From positions 1 to 64,000 of the forward strand of contig NZ_NHRX01000061.1 of NCBI RefSeq assembly GCF_016653115.1: 64,000 nucleotides of DNA, given 5' to 3'. Numbering within the stretch: the stretch's first letter is position 1; each line of letters opens with the position of its first letter. The DNA comes from Rhodocyclus purpureus. Lineage in GTDB: Bacteria > Pseudomonadota > Gammaproteobacteria > Burkholderiales > Rhodocyclaceae. Under the pieces are notes generated by a model. The model was given only the letters and a program-made list of their open reading frames with translations, searched no databases and was not told the DNA's origin. Position numbers and translations under genes: made by a program. This document shows, in pieces, positions 18,618-27,331 of the stretch.

Positions 18618-19223
18618 TCAGCCCTCCGCTTCGGGAAAGCCGAACCTGCCCTCGGCGACGAAGGCGGCGAGCGGCTTGCGCGGGCTCGGCAGCTCGCGTT
18701 CGCGCAGCACCGGCGGCAGCGTGTCGCGCTCACCGAGCTTGCCGATGGCGATCACCGACTCGAGCGCAAAGCCTTCCGGAACGCCGAGAGCCACACGCGC
18801 CTGGTCCCGGTCGAAGCCGCCCATCGTGTGCGCGTGCCAGCCGGCGAGGCTCGCCTGCAGCGACAGGTAGGCCGCGGCCGCTCCCGTATCGTAGGAATGG
18901 CTCGCATTCGGTACCGCTTCCGCCTGACCGGGCGGAACGAGTTGCGTCGCCGAAACGACGACGACCAGGGCCGACGCATGTTGCGCCCAAGAGCGGTTGA
19001 AGTCGACCAGCAGTCCGAGGAAGGTCGCCCACTCGGCGCTGTCCCGACGCGCGTAGATGAAGCGCCAGGGTTGTGCATTGTAGGCCGAGGGCGCCCAGCG
19101 CGCCGCCTCGAACAAGGTCGACAACTGCGCATCGTCGATCGGCGCGTCGGCAAAGGCGCGCGGCGACCAGCGCTCGACGAAGAGGGGGGAGACTCCGTTG
19201 TCCACGGGGCGAGGGTTTGTCAT
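18618..19223 (-). CDS. Nitroreductase family protein
   Basis: 201 residues from ATG 19223, with AGGAGG six bases upstream; the frame stays open far upstream but without a comparable site. FMN-dependent nitroreductase fold: RWSPRAFADAPID near the N-terminus (the S-x-R FMN phosphate contacts), FEAARWAPSAYNAQPW, and the C-terminal half with GFALESVIAIGK. Such enzymes reduce quinones, nitro compounds or unsaturated ketones with NAD(P)H. No neighbour suggests a substrate. Confidence 0.85.
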   Translation of the reverse strand: MTNPRPVDNGVSPLFVERWSPRAFADAPIDDAQLSTLFEAARWAPSAYNAQPWRFIYARRDSAEWATFLGLLVDFNRSWAQHASALVVVVSATQLVPPGQAEAVPNASHSYDTGAAAAYLSLQASLAGWHAHTMGGFDRDQARVALGVPEGFALESVIAIGKLGERDTLPPVLRERELPSPRKPLAAFVAEGRFGFPEAEG

Positions 19224-19380
19224 GATGATCCTCCTGCTGGGTTGATGACGTGCGGCTTGGGGCGACCTCGATCGCCAGCACATAGCGTAGCGCATGCGGG
19301 CCTGCTCAGAGCTCATGTCCCGCTGCCGGGTGACGCCACCGATCACCGGGCGAGAATGTCGATAGAATCGGAAAAGAGCA

Positions 19381-19408
19381 TTGTCATTATTTTTTCTGGT
19401 GCTATCAT
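19381..19408 (+). promoter_or_regulatory. Candidate sigma-70 promoter for the DUF2934 gene
   Basis: TTGTCA (19381-19386) and TATCAT (19403-19408) are separated by 16 bases in an AT-rich patch. The next gene starts 100 bases downstream at 19509. Confidence 0.55.
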
Positions 19409-19508
19409 CGGCTTCGCCCGGCTCGCCGGGGCAGCCATCGGCTAGCCGTTTTCGTGCAGCCACGAGGACCGAGGATTTTCCGCCAACCCTTTCTCCGGAG
19501 TCGACATC

Positions 19509-19802
19509 ATGACGAAGCAGACCAACTCTCCCGCGAAGACCGCGTCCAGGGCCAGCAGCGAAGTCAAACCGACACGCGTGCGCAAGCGCAGTGCGACGGC
19601 GCAGTCGGATTGTGAATCGGCGCAGTCCGCAGGGTGCAGCGCAGCCTCCCTTGCCGACGATGAGATCCTCCGTCACGTCGCCGAAGCGGCGTACTACATC
19701 GCCGAGCGGCGTGGCTTTCAGGGCGGATCACCCGAAGAAGACTGGCTGGCCGCCGAGGCACAGATCCGTCAGTCTCTGTCCGGCAACGCTGCGCGCAGCT
19801 GA
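19509..19802 (+). CDS. DUF2934 domain protein
   Basis: 97 residues. The N-terminal 45 residues are Ser/Ala/Thr/Lys-rich and probably disordered. The C-terminal 45 residues carry the DUF2934 signature: HVAEAAYYIAERRGF followed by GGSPEEDWLAAE. Function unknown. The family is common in soil and water proteobacteria. It precedes a ribosome-hibernation-like protein on the same strand. Confidence 0.75.
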   Translation: MTKQTNSPAKTASRASSEVKPTRVRKRSATAQSDCESAQSAGCSAASLADDEILRHVAEAAYYIAERRGFQGGSPEEDWLAAEAQIRQSLSGNAARS

Positions 19803-19953
19803 AGCTGCCTGCAGGCATCGGCTCGATCCCGTGCAGCGCGGCCGACCGACGCGCGCCTTGTCAGGCATGCAGGCACGCGCTTCCTGAACGAGTCCCGCCG
19901 GGTGCGCGACGAAGAAGCCTGGCGCAGGGCGGGCAACATGCGAAGGGGACATG

Positions 19954-20487
19954 ATGAAGCTACCCACCCAGATCGTATTCCGGGACCTGGCCCGCTCGGA
20001 GGCCATCGAATCCGCCATCCGGGAGAAAGTGGACAGACTCGACACCTATTGCGAGAACATCATGGCTTGCCGCGTCACTGCGGCGGTCATCAGCAGACAC
20101 AAGCATCAGGGCAAGCTGTACAACGTGCGTGTCGACCTCACCGTTCCCGGCAGCGAGATCGTCGTCAATCGCGACAACGCCGAGGACATCTACGTGGCGA
20201 TCCGCGATGCCTTCGATCACGCGCGGCGCAAGCTCGAGGATTTCGTCCGCCGCCAGCGCGGTGACGTCAAGAGCCACGAGCAGGAAGCACACGGGCGCAT
20301 CGCCCGCCTCTTTGCCGACGCGGGCTACGGCTTCATCGAGGATGCCGACGGTGCCGAGTATTATTTCCACCGCTACAATGTCGTCCATCCGGACTTCGAC
20401 GCGCTCGCGATCGGCGACGAGGTCGTTTTCCTGGCTGAGGCGGGCGGCGAGGGCGCGCAGGCCAACCGTGTCCATGTCCGCAAGTAG
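19954..20487 (+). CDS. HPF/RaiA-type ribosome hibernation domain fused to a cold-shock domain
   Basis: 177 residues from ATG 19954 (ATG 19951 lies too close to AAGGGG). Residues about 1-100 resemble the S30AE/HPF fold (LPTQIVFRDLARSEAIESAI, YNVRVDLTVPG, IYVAIRDAFDHARRKLE). Residues about 110-177 form a cold-shock nucleic-acid-binding domain with RNP-like motifs GYGFIED and YYFHRYNV. The HPF domain binds in the 30S mRNA/tRNA channel and inactivates ribosomes under stress; the appended domain could bind RNA. Long HPF proteins usually carry a different C-terminal dimerisation domain, so this fusion is a distinct variant. Confidence 0.8.
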   Translation: MKLPTQIVFRDLARSEAIESAIREKVDRLDTYCENIMACRVTAAVISRHKHQGKLYNVRVDLTVPGSEIVVNRDNAEDIYVAIRDAFDHARRKLEDFVRRQRGDVKSHEQEAHGRIARLFADAGYGFIEDADGAEYYFHRYNVVHPDFDALAIGDEVVFLAEAGGEGAQANRVHVRK

Positions 20488-20502
20488 CGCGCCAGGCAAC
20501 CC

Positions 20503-21081
20503 ATGCCCGACACCGCGAACGCGCCGGCGTGGCGCTCCGGGTTCCGGCGCCTGGTGACCTTTTGCCTGTCGGGCATCGTGTCCGCCTTTGCCCACGCCAG
20601 TGAGGAGCGCATGACACTCAGCATCAGTTCGACTGCCTTTGCCGATCACGGGGAGATTCCCGGGCGCTACACCTGCCAGGGCATGAACGTCTCGCCGCCG
20701 CTCGCCTGGGCAGGCATCCCAGCCAAGGCCAGGAGCCTCGTCCTCATCGTCGACGATCCCGATGCTCCCGATCCTGCCGCGCCGCAAAGGACCTGGGTCC
20801 ATTGGCTGCTCTACAACCTTCCCGTCGGCAGCGACGGTCTGCCCGAGGCTGTCCACTCGCTGCCCGCCGCCACCCTCGAGGGCAGCAACGACTGGCAGCG
20901 CACCGGCTACGGCGGTCCCTGTCCGCCGATCGGCCGGCATCGTTATTTCCACAAGCTCTACGCGCTCGACCTCGTGCTGCCCGACCTGAACCGGCCGACC
21001 AAGGCACAGCTCGAACATGCGATGCGCGGCCACATCCTCGCCGAAGCCCAGCTCGTCGGCACCTACCAGAAGACGCCTTGA
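20503..21081 (+). CDS. YbhB/YbcL family PEBP-like protein
   Basis: 192 residues if started at ATG 20503, which provides a plausible signal peptide (FRRLVTFCLSGIVSAFAHA). ATG 20611 (MTLSISSTAF) has a much better GAGGAG site and matches the usual family start, giving a cytoplasmic 156-residue protein; I cannot decide. Ligand-site motifs of phosphatidylethanolamine-binding proteins are present: DDPDAPDP, GGPCPPIGRHRY and the family's YALD. Biochemical role is unclear in bacteria. Confidence 0.8.
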   Translation: MPDTANAPAWRSGFRRLVTFCLSGIVSAFAHASEERMTLSISSTAFADHGEIPGRYTCQGMNVSPPLAWAGIPAKARSLVLIVDDPDAPDPAAPQRTWVHWLLYNLPVGSDGLPEAVHSLPAATLEGSNDWQRTGYGGPCPPIGRHRYFHKLYALDLVLPDLNRPTKAQLEHAMRGHILAEAQLVGTYQKTP

Positions 21082-21101
21082 GCCCGGTACGGCACCGGCC
21101 T

Positions 21102-21132
21102 CTCGTGGGAGGGCCGGCAGGCCCGAATGCGG
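21102..21132. repeat. Single REP-like element between convergent genes
   Basis: Contains CTCGTGGGAGGGCCGGCAGG followed by CCCGAATG, matching in inverse orientation the left element at 12336-12365. It sits between the PEBP and pcm 3' ends. Confidence 0.65.
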
Positions 21133-21195
21133 AACCGCCCCACTGCTGCTTCACGTCAATGAAGACGCGCTCCCCGCTGCGACGGCCCGTGCCGG

Positions 21196-21891
21196 TCAGC
21201 GCGGGGCTTCGGGCTCCGGAAGATCGGTGCGCCCGGTCAGCGGGACGAAGATGACCGGCAGCACCGAGCGGTCCTCGATGTGGCCGGACTCGTCCTTCCT
21301 GATCACGCGCAGGTCCTGTCCCCAGAAGCGGTCGCCCACCGGAATCACCAGCTTGCCCCCCGGTTTGAGTTGTTCGAGGAGCGCCGCCGGGACCCGGGTC
21401 GCGGCCGCCGTGACGATGATGCCGTCGTAGGGCGCGTGCTCGGCCCAGCCAAGATTCCCGTCGCCGATGCCGACCGTGACGTTGGCGTAGCCGAGGCCTT
21501 GCAGCCGCCTACGCGCATTGCGCGCGAGTTCCTCGATGATCTCCAGCGAGTACACCTGTTTCACCAGCCGCGACAGGACGGCGGCCTGGTAGCCCGAGCC
21601 GGTGCCGATTTCGAGGATCACGTCGTCTGCCTGTGGATCGAGCAGGTCGCTCATCAGCGCGACGATGAATGGCTGCGAGATCGTCTGGCTGTGGCCGATC
21701 GGCAGCGGCCTGTTCTGATGGGCGGCCCATTGCAGTCCGTCGGGAACGAAGGCCTGCCGCGGTACCTGACGGAAAGCATCGAGCACGCGCGGCGCCAGCG
21801 TACTCCTGCCGGTCAGGTGCCGGGTGCTGCGCACCTCTTCCCTGATCTCGTCGAGCAGGGCAAGGAATTCCGGGTCGATCGCGTGCTTCAT
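21196..21891 (-). CDS. pcm: Protein-L-isoaspartate O-methyltransferase
   Basis: 231 residues. Two adjacent ATGs; 21891 is six bases from GGAGG and preferred over 21894. It repairs isoaspartyl residues in damaged proteins using S-adenosylmethionine. Family motifs: PRQAFVP, IGHSQTISQPFIVALM, the SAM site ILEIGTGSGYQAAVL, and post-I Glu in VYSLEII; C-terminal GGKLVIPVGD. Length is typical. Divergent from the Tll0287-type gene across 136 bases. Confidence 0.93.
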   Translation of the reverse strand: MKHAIDPEFLALLDEIREEVRSTRHLTGRSTLAPRVLDAFRQVPRQAFVPDGLQWAAHQNRPLPIGHSQTISQPFIVALMSDLLDPQADDVILEIGTGSGYQAAVLSRLVKQVYSLEIIEELARNARRRLQGLGYANVTVGIGDGNLGWAEHAPYDGIIVTAAATRVPAALLEQLKPGGKLVIPVGDRFWGQDLRVIRKDESGHIEDRSVLPVIFVPLTGRTDLPEPEAPR

Positions 21892-22027
21892 CATCGTCCT
21901 CCACTGACTTCCATATATGACAATCTAGAGCACGCGGGGAAGGCAGGCCTCATTCCTTATGCGCAAGCCATGACTTCAACCTGGCTTTTGCGGTAGCATC
22001 AGAGTTTTCTTATTCACCAGGTGCGCG

Positions 22028-22606
22028 ATGAAGTTCAAATCCCTTGTTCTGCTCTGTTCCCTGCTCGCAGCGGCCGATCTTGCGCTCGCGCAGGATATCG
22101 ACGCGGTGCTCGCCGACACGAAGAAGACCGCGCTGCCCTTGCTGCCGAAGGTCGTCGGTGCGATGCAGTCGGCGGTTGCCGCCAAGGGGACTGCCGGCGC
22201 GATTCCGGTTTGTCGTGTCGAGGCGCCGGCGCTGCTGCACGAGATGCGCCAGCAGACCGGCTGGAACATCAAGCGTGTCAGCCTGAAGACGCGCAATGCG
22301 GTGACGGGTACGCCCGATGCGTGGGAAGCGAAGCAGCTCGCGCTGTTCAACGTCCGCGCCGCGAACGGCGAGAAGCCCGAGCAGATGGAAGTGTCGGAAG
22401 TGGTCAGCGACGGCGACGGCAAGCGCTCGCTGCGCTACATGAAGGCGCTGCCGGTCGCGCCGGTGTGCGTGCAGTGCCACGGCCCCGCGGCGACGCTCTC
22501 CGACGAACTTAAGGCGGCGCTGGCGCGCGATTATCCCGACGACCGGGCCACCGGCTATCACGCCGGCGAGGTGCGCGGCGCGCTGTCGGTCAGGCGGCCG
22601 CTGTAG
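22028..22606 (+). CDS. Periplasmic Tll0287-like (DUF3365) haem protein
   Basis: 192 residues with a clear signal peptide (MKFKSLVLLCSLLAAADLALA). A single haem c site, CVQCH, lies near residue 148 in a segment LPVAPVCVQCHGP. The body matches the DUF3365 fold of the cyanobacterial protein Tll0287 and of haem PAS-like sensors (VKRVSLKTRNAVTGTPDAWE-type segment, here NIKRVSLKTRNAV). Members bind haem in the periplasm and may sense redox state or gases. It converges on a large histidine kinase that lacks this domain. Confidence 0.8.
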   Translation: MKFKSLVLLCSLLAAADLALAQDIDAVLADTKKTALPLLPKVVGAMQSAVAAKGTAGAIPVCRVEAPALLHEMRQQTGWNIKRVSLKTRNAVTGTPDAWEAKQLALFNVRAANGEKPEQMEVSEVVSDGDGKRSLRYMKALPVAPVCVQCHGPAATLSDELKAALARDYPDDRATGYHAGEVRGALSVRRPL

Positions 22607-22648
22607 TCGGGTAGCGCAGCGGGCTGTCCGCGGACGGCCCGTGTCGGC

Positions 22649-25600
22649 TCACAGCTCGATGCCGTGGACGCTTGCTGCCGCGCGCAGCTGTTCCAGTGCG
22701 GTGGAAAAGTCGAAGTTTTCGATCGCGGCGGCGATGCGCCGGAACGCGTCGCCCAGTGCCGGGCGCAGGGACTGCTGTTCATCGCGGAGGAACTTCCCGG
22801 CGCTGAAGTCGTCGTCGCGCAGCAGTTGCGCCAGGCGCGTGCAGCTTTCGCGCAAGCGCGGCAGGGCCGGTGCCGCCGGCGTGGCGTCTGCGGGCGCGAG
22901 CGCCGCGGCGATCGCGGCGATCAGCGGCAGCAGTTCGGCGAGCACTTGCGCGCGCAGTTCCTCGAGGATTGCCACGGGCAGGCGGTTGCGGATGGCGTGC
23001 TCGAGCTGTTCGGCCAGCGAACGGACCGTGCCGGCGGCGATCTGGGCGGCAGCGCCCTTGAGCGTGTGCGCGCCGCGTTCGGCCAGGGCCCAGTCGGCGG
23101 CGCCGATCGCGTCGCCGATGCGCGTCGCCGCGTCGGCCTCGGCATCCACGAATTTCGCCAGCAGCGAGAGATAGAGCTGCTCGCGTCCCAGGCATTGGCG
23201 CAGTCCGGCGTGCACGTCGAGTCCGCCGAACCCGGCCAGCCGTTCGAGTGCGCCGGCCGGCGGCGCCGGCAGTGGCGCCCTGTCCACGGCCGTGCCGGCC
23301 CCTGCTGCGGGCGGGCGCCTGATCCATTGCAGCAGCTTGCTGGCCAGAACGCCGGGGTCGATCGGCTTGGCGAGATGATCGTTCATCCCTGCTTCGAGGC
23401 AGCGTTCGCGGTCGCCGGGCAGTGCGTTGGCCGTCATCGCAACGATCGGCAATGCCTGCAGGCCAGGCAGCTTGCGCATGGCGCGCGTCGCAGCGAGTCC
23501 ATCCAGCACGGGCATCTGCATGTCCATGAGCACGATGTCATGACTGCCCTGCTGCACCATGGCCAGCGCGACGGATCCGTTCTCGGCGAGATCGACGACC
23601 ATGCCGAGTTCCTGCAGCAGTTCGATCGCGACCTGCTGGTTGAGCTCGTTGTCCTCGACCAGCAGGGCACGGGCGCCGACCAGGACTGAGCTGTCGCTGG
23701 GCGTGGCGGTGAACTCCTCGCGCCGCTGCCGTGATCCGGCGCCGAGCGCGCGCATGATCGTGTCGAGGAGCAGCGACGGGCTCATCGGCTTGAGCAGGAT
23801 CTCGCGCACCCCGAGTGCTTCGGCGTCTTCGGCCAGTCCTTCCCGGCCATAAGCGGTCATCATCACCAGCGGCAGGTCCGGCCCCAGGCGACTGCGGATC
23901 GCGCGCGCGGTGGCAATGCCGTCCATCTCCGGCATCTGCCAGTCGATGAAGGCCAGCGCGTAGGCGTCGCCGGGAGCGCTCGCCTCCCGGGCCCGCGCCA
24001 GTTCGGCCAGCGCCTCGGCGCCGGAGGCGAGCGCGGTGACCCGGAAGCCCATGCAGCGCAACATCGCCGCGATGATGTTGCGCACGTGTTCGCAATCGTC
24101 GACGACCATGAGGCGGCGGCCGAGCAGGTCGGGAATCGGCTGCAGACGCGGCCGCGTTTCCTCGCCCTTGCCCAGAAGTGCGGTGAACCAGAAAGTCGAT
24201 CCCTGCCCGGGAACGCTGTCCAATCCGACTTCGCCGCCCATCAGTTCGACCAGGCGCTTGGCGATGACTAGGCCGAGCCCGCTGCCACCGTAGCGGCGGG
24301 TGGTCGAGCTGTCGGCCTGCTGGAAACTCCGGAACAGCAGGCCGCGCCCTTCCTCGCTGATACCGATCCCGGTGTCGCGCACCGAGAAACGCAACAGCAG
24401 TTCGTCGTCGCGCTGCTCGGCGAGCCGGACCTCGATGTCGATCTCTCCGCGCTCGGTGAACTTGACCGCGTTGTTGGCGTAATTGGTCAGCACCTGCGCG
24501 ATGTGCAGGGGATCGCCGAGCAGGCGGTTGGGGACGTCCTCGCCGACATCGATCACCAGTTCGAGTCCCTTGCTGCCGGCCTTTTCGGCGATCAGCGCGG
24601 CGACCCCGTCGAGGACCCGATCCAGTTCGAACTCGATGCGCTCGACGACCATCTTCTCGGCCTCGATCTTTGAAAAATCGAGGATGTCGTTGATGACGCC
24701 GAGCAGGTGCTTGCTCGATCCGTGGATCTTGCGCAGGTAATCGGACTGCTGCGGCGTCAGCGGAGTCTTCTGCAGGAGATGCGTCATTCCCATCACCGCG
24801 TTCAGCGGCGTGCGAATCTCGTGGCTCATGTTGGCGAGGAAATCGGCCTTGCTGCGCGCAGCGTCTTCGGCCAGCGTGCGCGCCCTCGCCATCTCGGCGA
24901 TCGCCGCCCGCTCGACGGAGATGTCCTCGATCGTCCCGACGACGCCCTTGCCGGGGTCGTCACGGTCGATGGCTTGTGCCATCACGCGCGCCCAGAAGCG
25001 GCTGCCGTCCTTGCGCAACAGTTCAAGTTCCTCGCGATACGGCTCCCGGGCGATACCCTCCGTGATTTTCCGGCCGGCCTCCCGGTAATCGCTTTGCTGC
25101 GCATAGAGCACGGCGGTCGATTGGCCGAGCAGTTCACCGGCCTGGTAGCCGAACAGTTCGTCCATCCTGCGGTTGCAACGCGTGATGAGCCGCTGCCGGA
25201 CGAGGAGGATGCCTACCGTCGCCGTGTCGAGGATCACCTGTTGTTCCTCGTTCGCCTGCCGCAGCGACTCGGCCATGGCCAACCGGCGCTGGCCGGCGTT
25301 GAAGAGCCGCCATGCCCCGGCCGCCACCAGCAGGGTGAGGGCAAGGCAGAGCGCAGCCCAGAGCGCGATGCTCGTCCTCGATTCGGCGAGGATGCTGCCG
25401 GTGGCGCGGCCGACGAGGACGTAGAAAGGATGCTTGCCCGCCTTGTGGTAGGCATTGAGCCGTTCGATGCCGTCGAGCGGCGAAATCGCCCGGTAGACGC
25501 CGCTTTGCGGGGAGCGCGCGATCAGTTCGCGCAACTGCGGCGACACCGAGCGGTTTCCCGTGCCCTGGGTCTCGTCTGCCAGCGCCGGGAAGCGCGCGAT

Positions 25601-26245
25601 CAGGGCCATGTCCGCGCTGCGCAGGGCGGCCATGCCGCCGCTGCCCAGTTCGAGCTGCGACAGCAACTCGCCGAGCTTCTCGGTTTCGAGGCTGGCGTAG
25701 ACGACCCCGGCGAAGCTCCCGTCGGCATGCTCGAGCCGGCGCGCAAGGATCAACACCCACCTGGCGCTGATCCGGGAAAAGATCGGCCCGTTGATGATCA
25801 GACCGGCTGCGGGGTCGTCGCGGGCGGTGATGAAGTGCTCGCGATCGCTGAGATCGAGCAGGCTGATTTCTCCCCCCGAGCCGTAGCGCTGGATGCCCGC
25901 GGCGTCGAGGATGCGCAGGTTGAGGATCTCGGGGAACGGCGCCTGTTGGCGGTCGAGAAAGGCGTTGAGGCGCCTGGGGTCGATGCGGCCCTGCGCCTCC
26001 ATATCCCGGTAGTAATATGCCGCCGACTGGACCAGCGCATCGCTGCGGGCGACGAGCGCATCGATCTGCTCGCTGAGCACCAGCGCCATGTTGTGCACCG
26101 CGGTTTCGGCGCGTCTTTCGTTGAGCCGAACTTCCTGCCAGACGGCGAGGGCAGCGACCGCCATGCTGATGACGGCAAAGAAGACGACCGCAGCGACGTA
26201 AGGCAGGTACGCCGCCGGGCCCGCTGGTCTTCTTTCTGCGTTCAT
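22649..26245 (-). CDS. Hybrid sensor histidine kinase with PAS, two receivers and HPt domain
   Basis: 1198 residues from ATG 26245 (AAGG upstream). Order: transmembrane segment about 15-37; periplasmic Cache-like sensor about 40-285 (RIDPRRLNAFL..., ILNLRILDAAGIQRYGSGG); second transmembrane segment about 292-311; PAS/PAC 335-445; HisKA with phospho-His475 (ANMSHEIRTPLN); HATPase with DTGIGI and GSGLGLVI; receiver 1 (VVDD..., FIDWQMPEMDG); receiver 2 (LVEDNELNQQ, LMDMQMPVLDG); C-terminal HPt with AHTLKGAAAQ. This is a BarA/ArcB-like phosphorelay kinase. There is no adjacent DNA-binding response regulator, so the output partner is elsewhere. Confidence 0.9.
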   Translation of the reverse strand: MNAERRPAGPAAYLPYVAAVVFFAVISMAVAALAVWQEVRLNERRAETAVHNMALVLSEQIDALVARSDALVQSAAYYYRDMEAQGRIDPRRLNAFLDRQQAPFPEILNLRILDAAGIQRYGSGGEISLLDLSDREHFITARDDPAAGLIINGPIFSRISARWVLILARRLEHADGSFAGVVYASLETEKLGELLSQLELGSGGMAALRSADMALIARFPALADETQGTGNRSVSPQLRELIARSPQSGVYRAISPLDGIERLNAYHKAGKHPFYVLVGRATGSILAESRTSIALWAALCLALTLLVAAGAWRLFNAGQRRLAMAESLRQANEEQQVILDTATVGILLVRQRLITRCNRRMDELFGYQAGELLGQSTAVLYAQQSDYREAGRKITEGIAREPYREELELLRKDGSRFWARVMAQAIDRDDPGKGVVGTIEDISVERAAIAEMARARTLAEDAARSKADFLANMSHEIRTPLNAVMGMTHLLQKTPLTPQQSDYLRKIHGSSKHLLGVINDILDFSKIEAEKMVVERIEFELDRVLDGVAALIAEKAGSKGLELVIDVGEDVPNRLLGDPLHIAQVLTNYANNAVKFTERGEIDIEVRLAEQRDDELLLRFSVRDTGIGISEEGRGLLFRSFQQADSSTTRRYGGSGLGLVIAKRLVELMGGEVGLDSVPGQGSTFWFTALLGKGEETRPRLQPIPDLLGRRLMVVDDCEHVRNIIAAMLRCMGFRVTALASGAEALAELARAREASAPGDAYALAFIDWQMPEMDGIATARAIRSRLGPDLPLVMMTAYGREGLAEDAEALGVREILLKPMSPSLLLDTIMRALGAGSRQRREEFTATPSDSSVLVGARALLVEDNELNQQVAIELLQELGMVVDLAENGSVALAMVQQGSHDIVLMDMQMPVLDGLAATRAMRKLPGLQALPIVAMTANALPGDRERCLEAGMNDHLAKPIDPGVLASKLLQWIRRPPAAGAGTAVDRAPLPAPPAGALERLAGFGGLDVHAGLRQCLGREQLYLSLLAKFVDAEADAATRIGDAIGAADWALAERGAHTLKGAAAQIAAGTVRSLAEQLEHAIRNRLPVAILEELRAQVLAELLPLIAAIAAALAPADATPAAPALPRLRESCTRLAQLLRDDDFSAGKFLRDEQQSLRPALGDAFRRIAAAIENFDFSTALEQLRAAASVHGIEL

Positions 26246-26433
26246 GGCGCCTTTCGTCGGGGCCGTTGGTCTTCCTGGGCAAGCGCCATGTACGGGTCGC
26301 CTGCGCCTCGGCATTCAGGATAGATGAGCGAGGCGGCTCCGGAGTTCCCTTCCCCCGCAGAAATCGGTGAGTTTTGCCGCCGGGGCGCGCCCGCCCCGGC
26401 GAATGCAGGCGACGACAGGCGCCAGGGGCAGGC

Positions 26434-27060
26434 TCAGGGCTTGCGCGCGACCATGCCGATCAGCGCCGAGCGGCCGCGGTGGCCACTGCCCTCGGCGATG
26501 TCGTCCTCGTAGTCGACGAGTTCCTCGATCTCCCAGTCGGCAAACGCCTCGCGCAGCAGTTCCGCCGTGTACAGGTTGTCGACCGTCGAGGGACCCCCGG
26601 TCTGGTAGTCGAGCTGCTTCGGCGTGTAGCCCTGGAGCAGGATGCGCCCGCCGGGCGCCGTCACCCGCTTCAGCGCGGCGAACTGCCGGTCCCGTCCCTC
26701 GGGGCCGACGAACTGGATGAAGATGCCGACCACCCAGTCGAAGGCGTCGTGCAGTTCGGCCGGCGGCCAGTCTTCGGCGAGGATGTCCGCCTTGACGAAG
26801 TCCACCTTGAGGCCGCGTCCTGCCGCCAGTCGTTTCGCCTTCTTCAGCGCCACCTCCGAAATCTCCACTGCAGTCACCTCCAGCCCCTGTTCGGCGAGCC
26901 AGACCGAGTTCCTGCCCTCGCCGTCGGCGATCGACAGCGCCGTGCGTCCGCCTTGCAGCAGTGCGGCGCGATGGGCGAGAAAGCGGTTCGGTTCGGTGCC
27001 GAACAGGTATTCGTCACCGGCGTTCTGGTAACGAGCGTTCCAGCGGATTTCCTGGCTCAT
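26434..27060 (-). CDS. Class I SAM-dependent methyltransferase
   Basis: 208 residues. Motif I is SIADGEGRNSVWLA, the acidic post-I residue lies in VTAVEIS, and DWVVGIFIQFVG carries motif II/III; the layout resembles TehB-like and thiopurine-type small-molecule methyltransferases. DGEGRNSVWLA occurs in a group of short proteobacterial methyltransferases of unknown substrate. ATG 27060 is the likely start. The gene diverges from ftsH across 271 bases and follows the histidine kinase on the same strand with a 188-base gap. Confidence 0.75.
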   Translation of the reverse strand: MSQEIRWNARYQNAGDEYLFGTEPNRFLAHRAALLQGGRTALSIADGEGRNSVWLAEQGLEVTAVEISEVALKKAKRLAAGRGLKVDFVKADILAEDWPPAELHDAFDWVVGIFIQFVGPEGRDRQFAALKRVTAPGGRILLQGYTPKQLDYQTGGPSTVDNLYTAELLREAFADWEIEELVDYEDDIAEGSGHRGRSALIGMVARKP

Positions 27061-27331
27061 GGGGTTCCCTTTCCTGGTTGAATGCAGCGCGATACGCGGT
27101 GGCGAAAGCAGGGTGGGCGTCGTGCTTCCCCGCCGGCCAAGCCCCGACCGCGTACGCTACATTCTGGCAGCAAAGCGTGCCACTTCAAACCGATCACTTC
27201 TTCGGCATAGACCGATGTGCTATCCTGAAGTGCCGGGAGGGCGCGCCCGGCGATCCCGATCTTCCGTCTCCGCTCGCGATCGTTCTCCGGCGCAGCCGGA
27301 ATCAGATCCTCGAGCGGACACAGGTGACCCC

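Noticed and set aside
19224-19676. Long N-terminal extension of the nitroreductase
   Set aside because: It would run antisense through the DUF2934 gene and promoter; ATG 19223 has AGGAGG at ideal distance.
27059-27331. Upstream in-frame extension of ftsH
   Set aside because: The extra 91 codons do not resemble FtsH, while ATG 27332 has a good ribosome site and gives the normal membrane-segment start.
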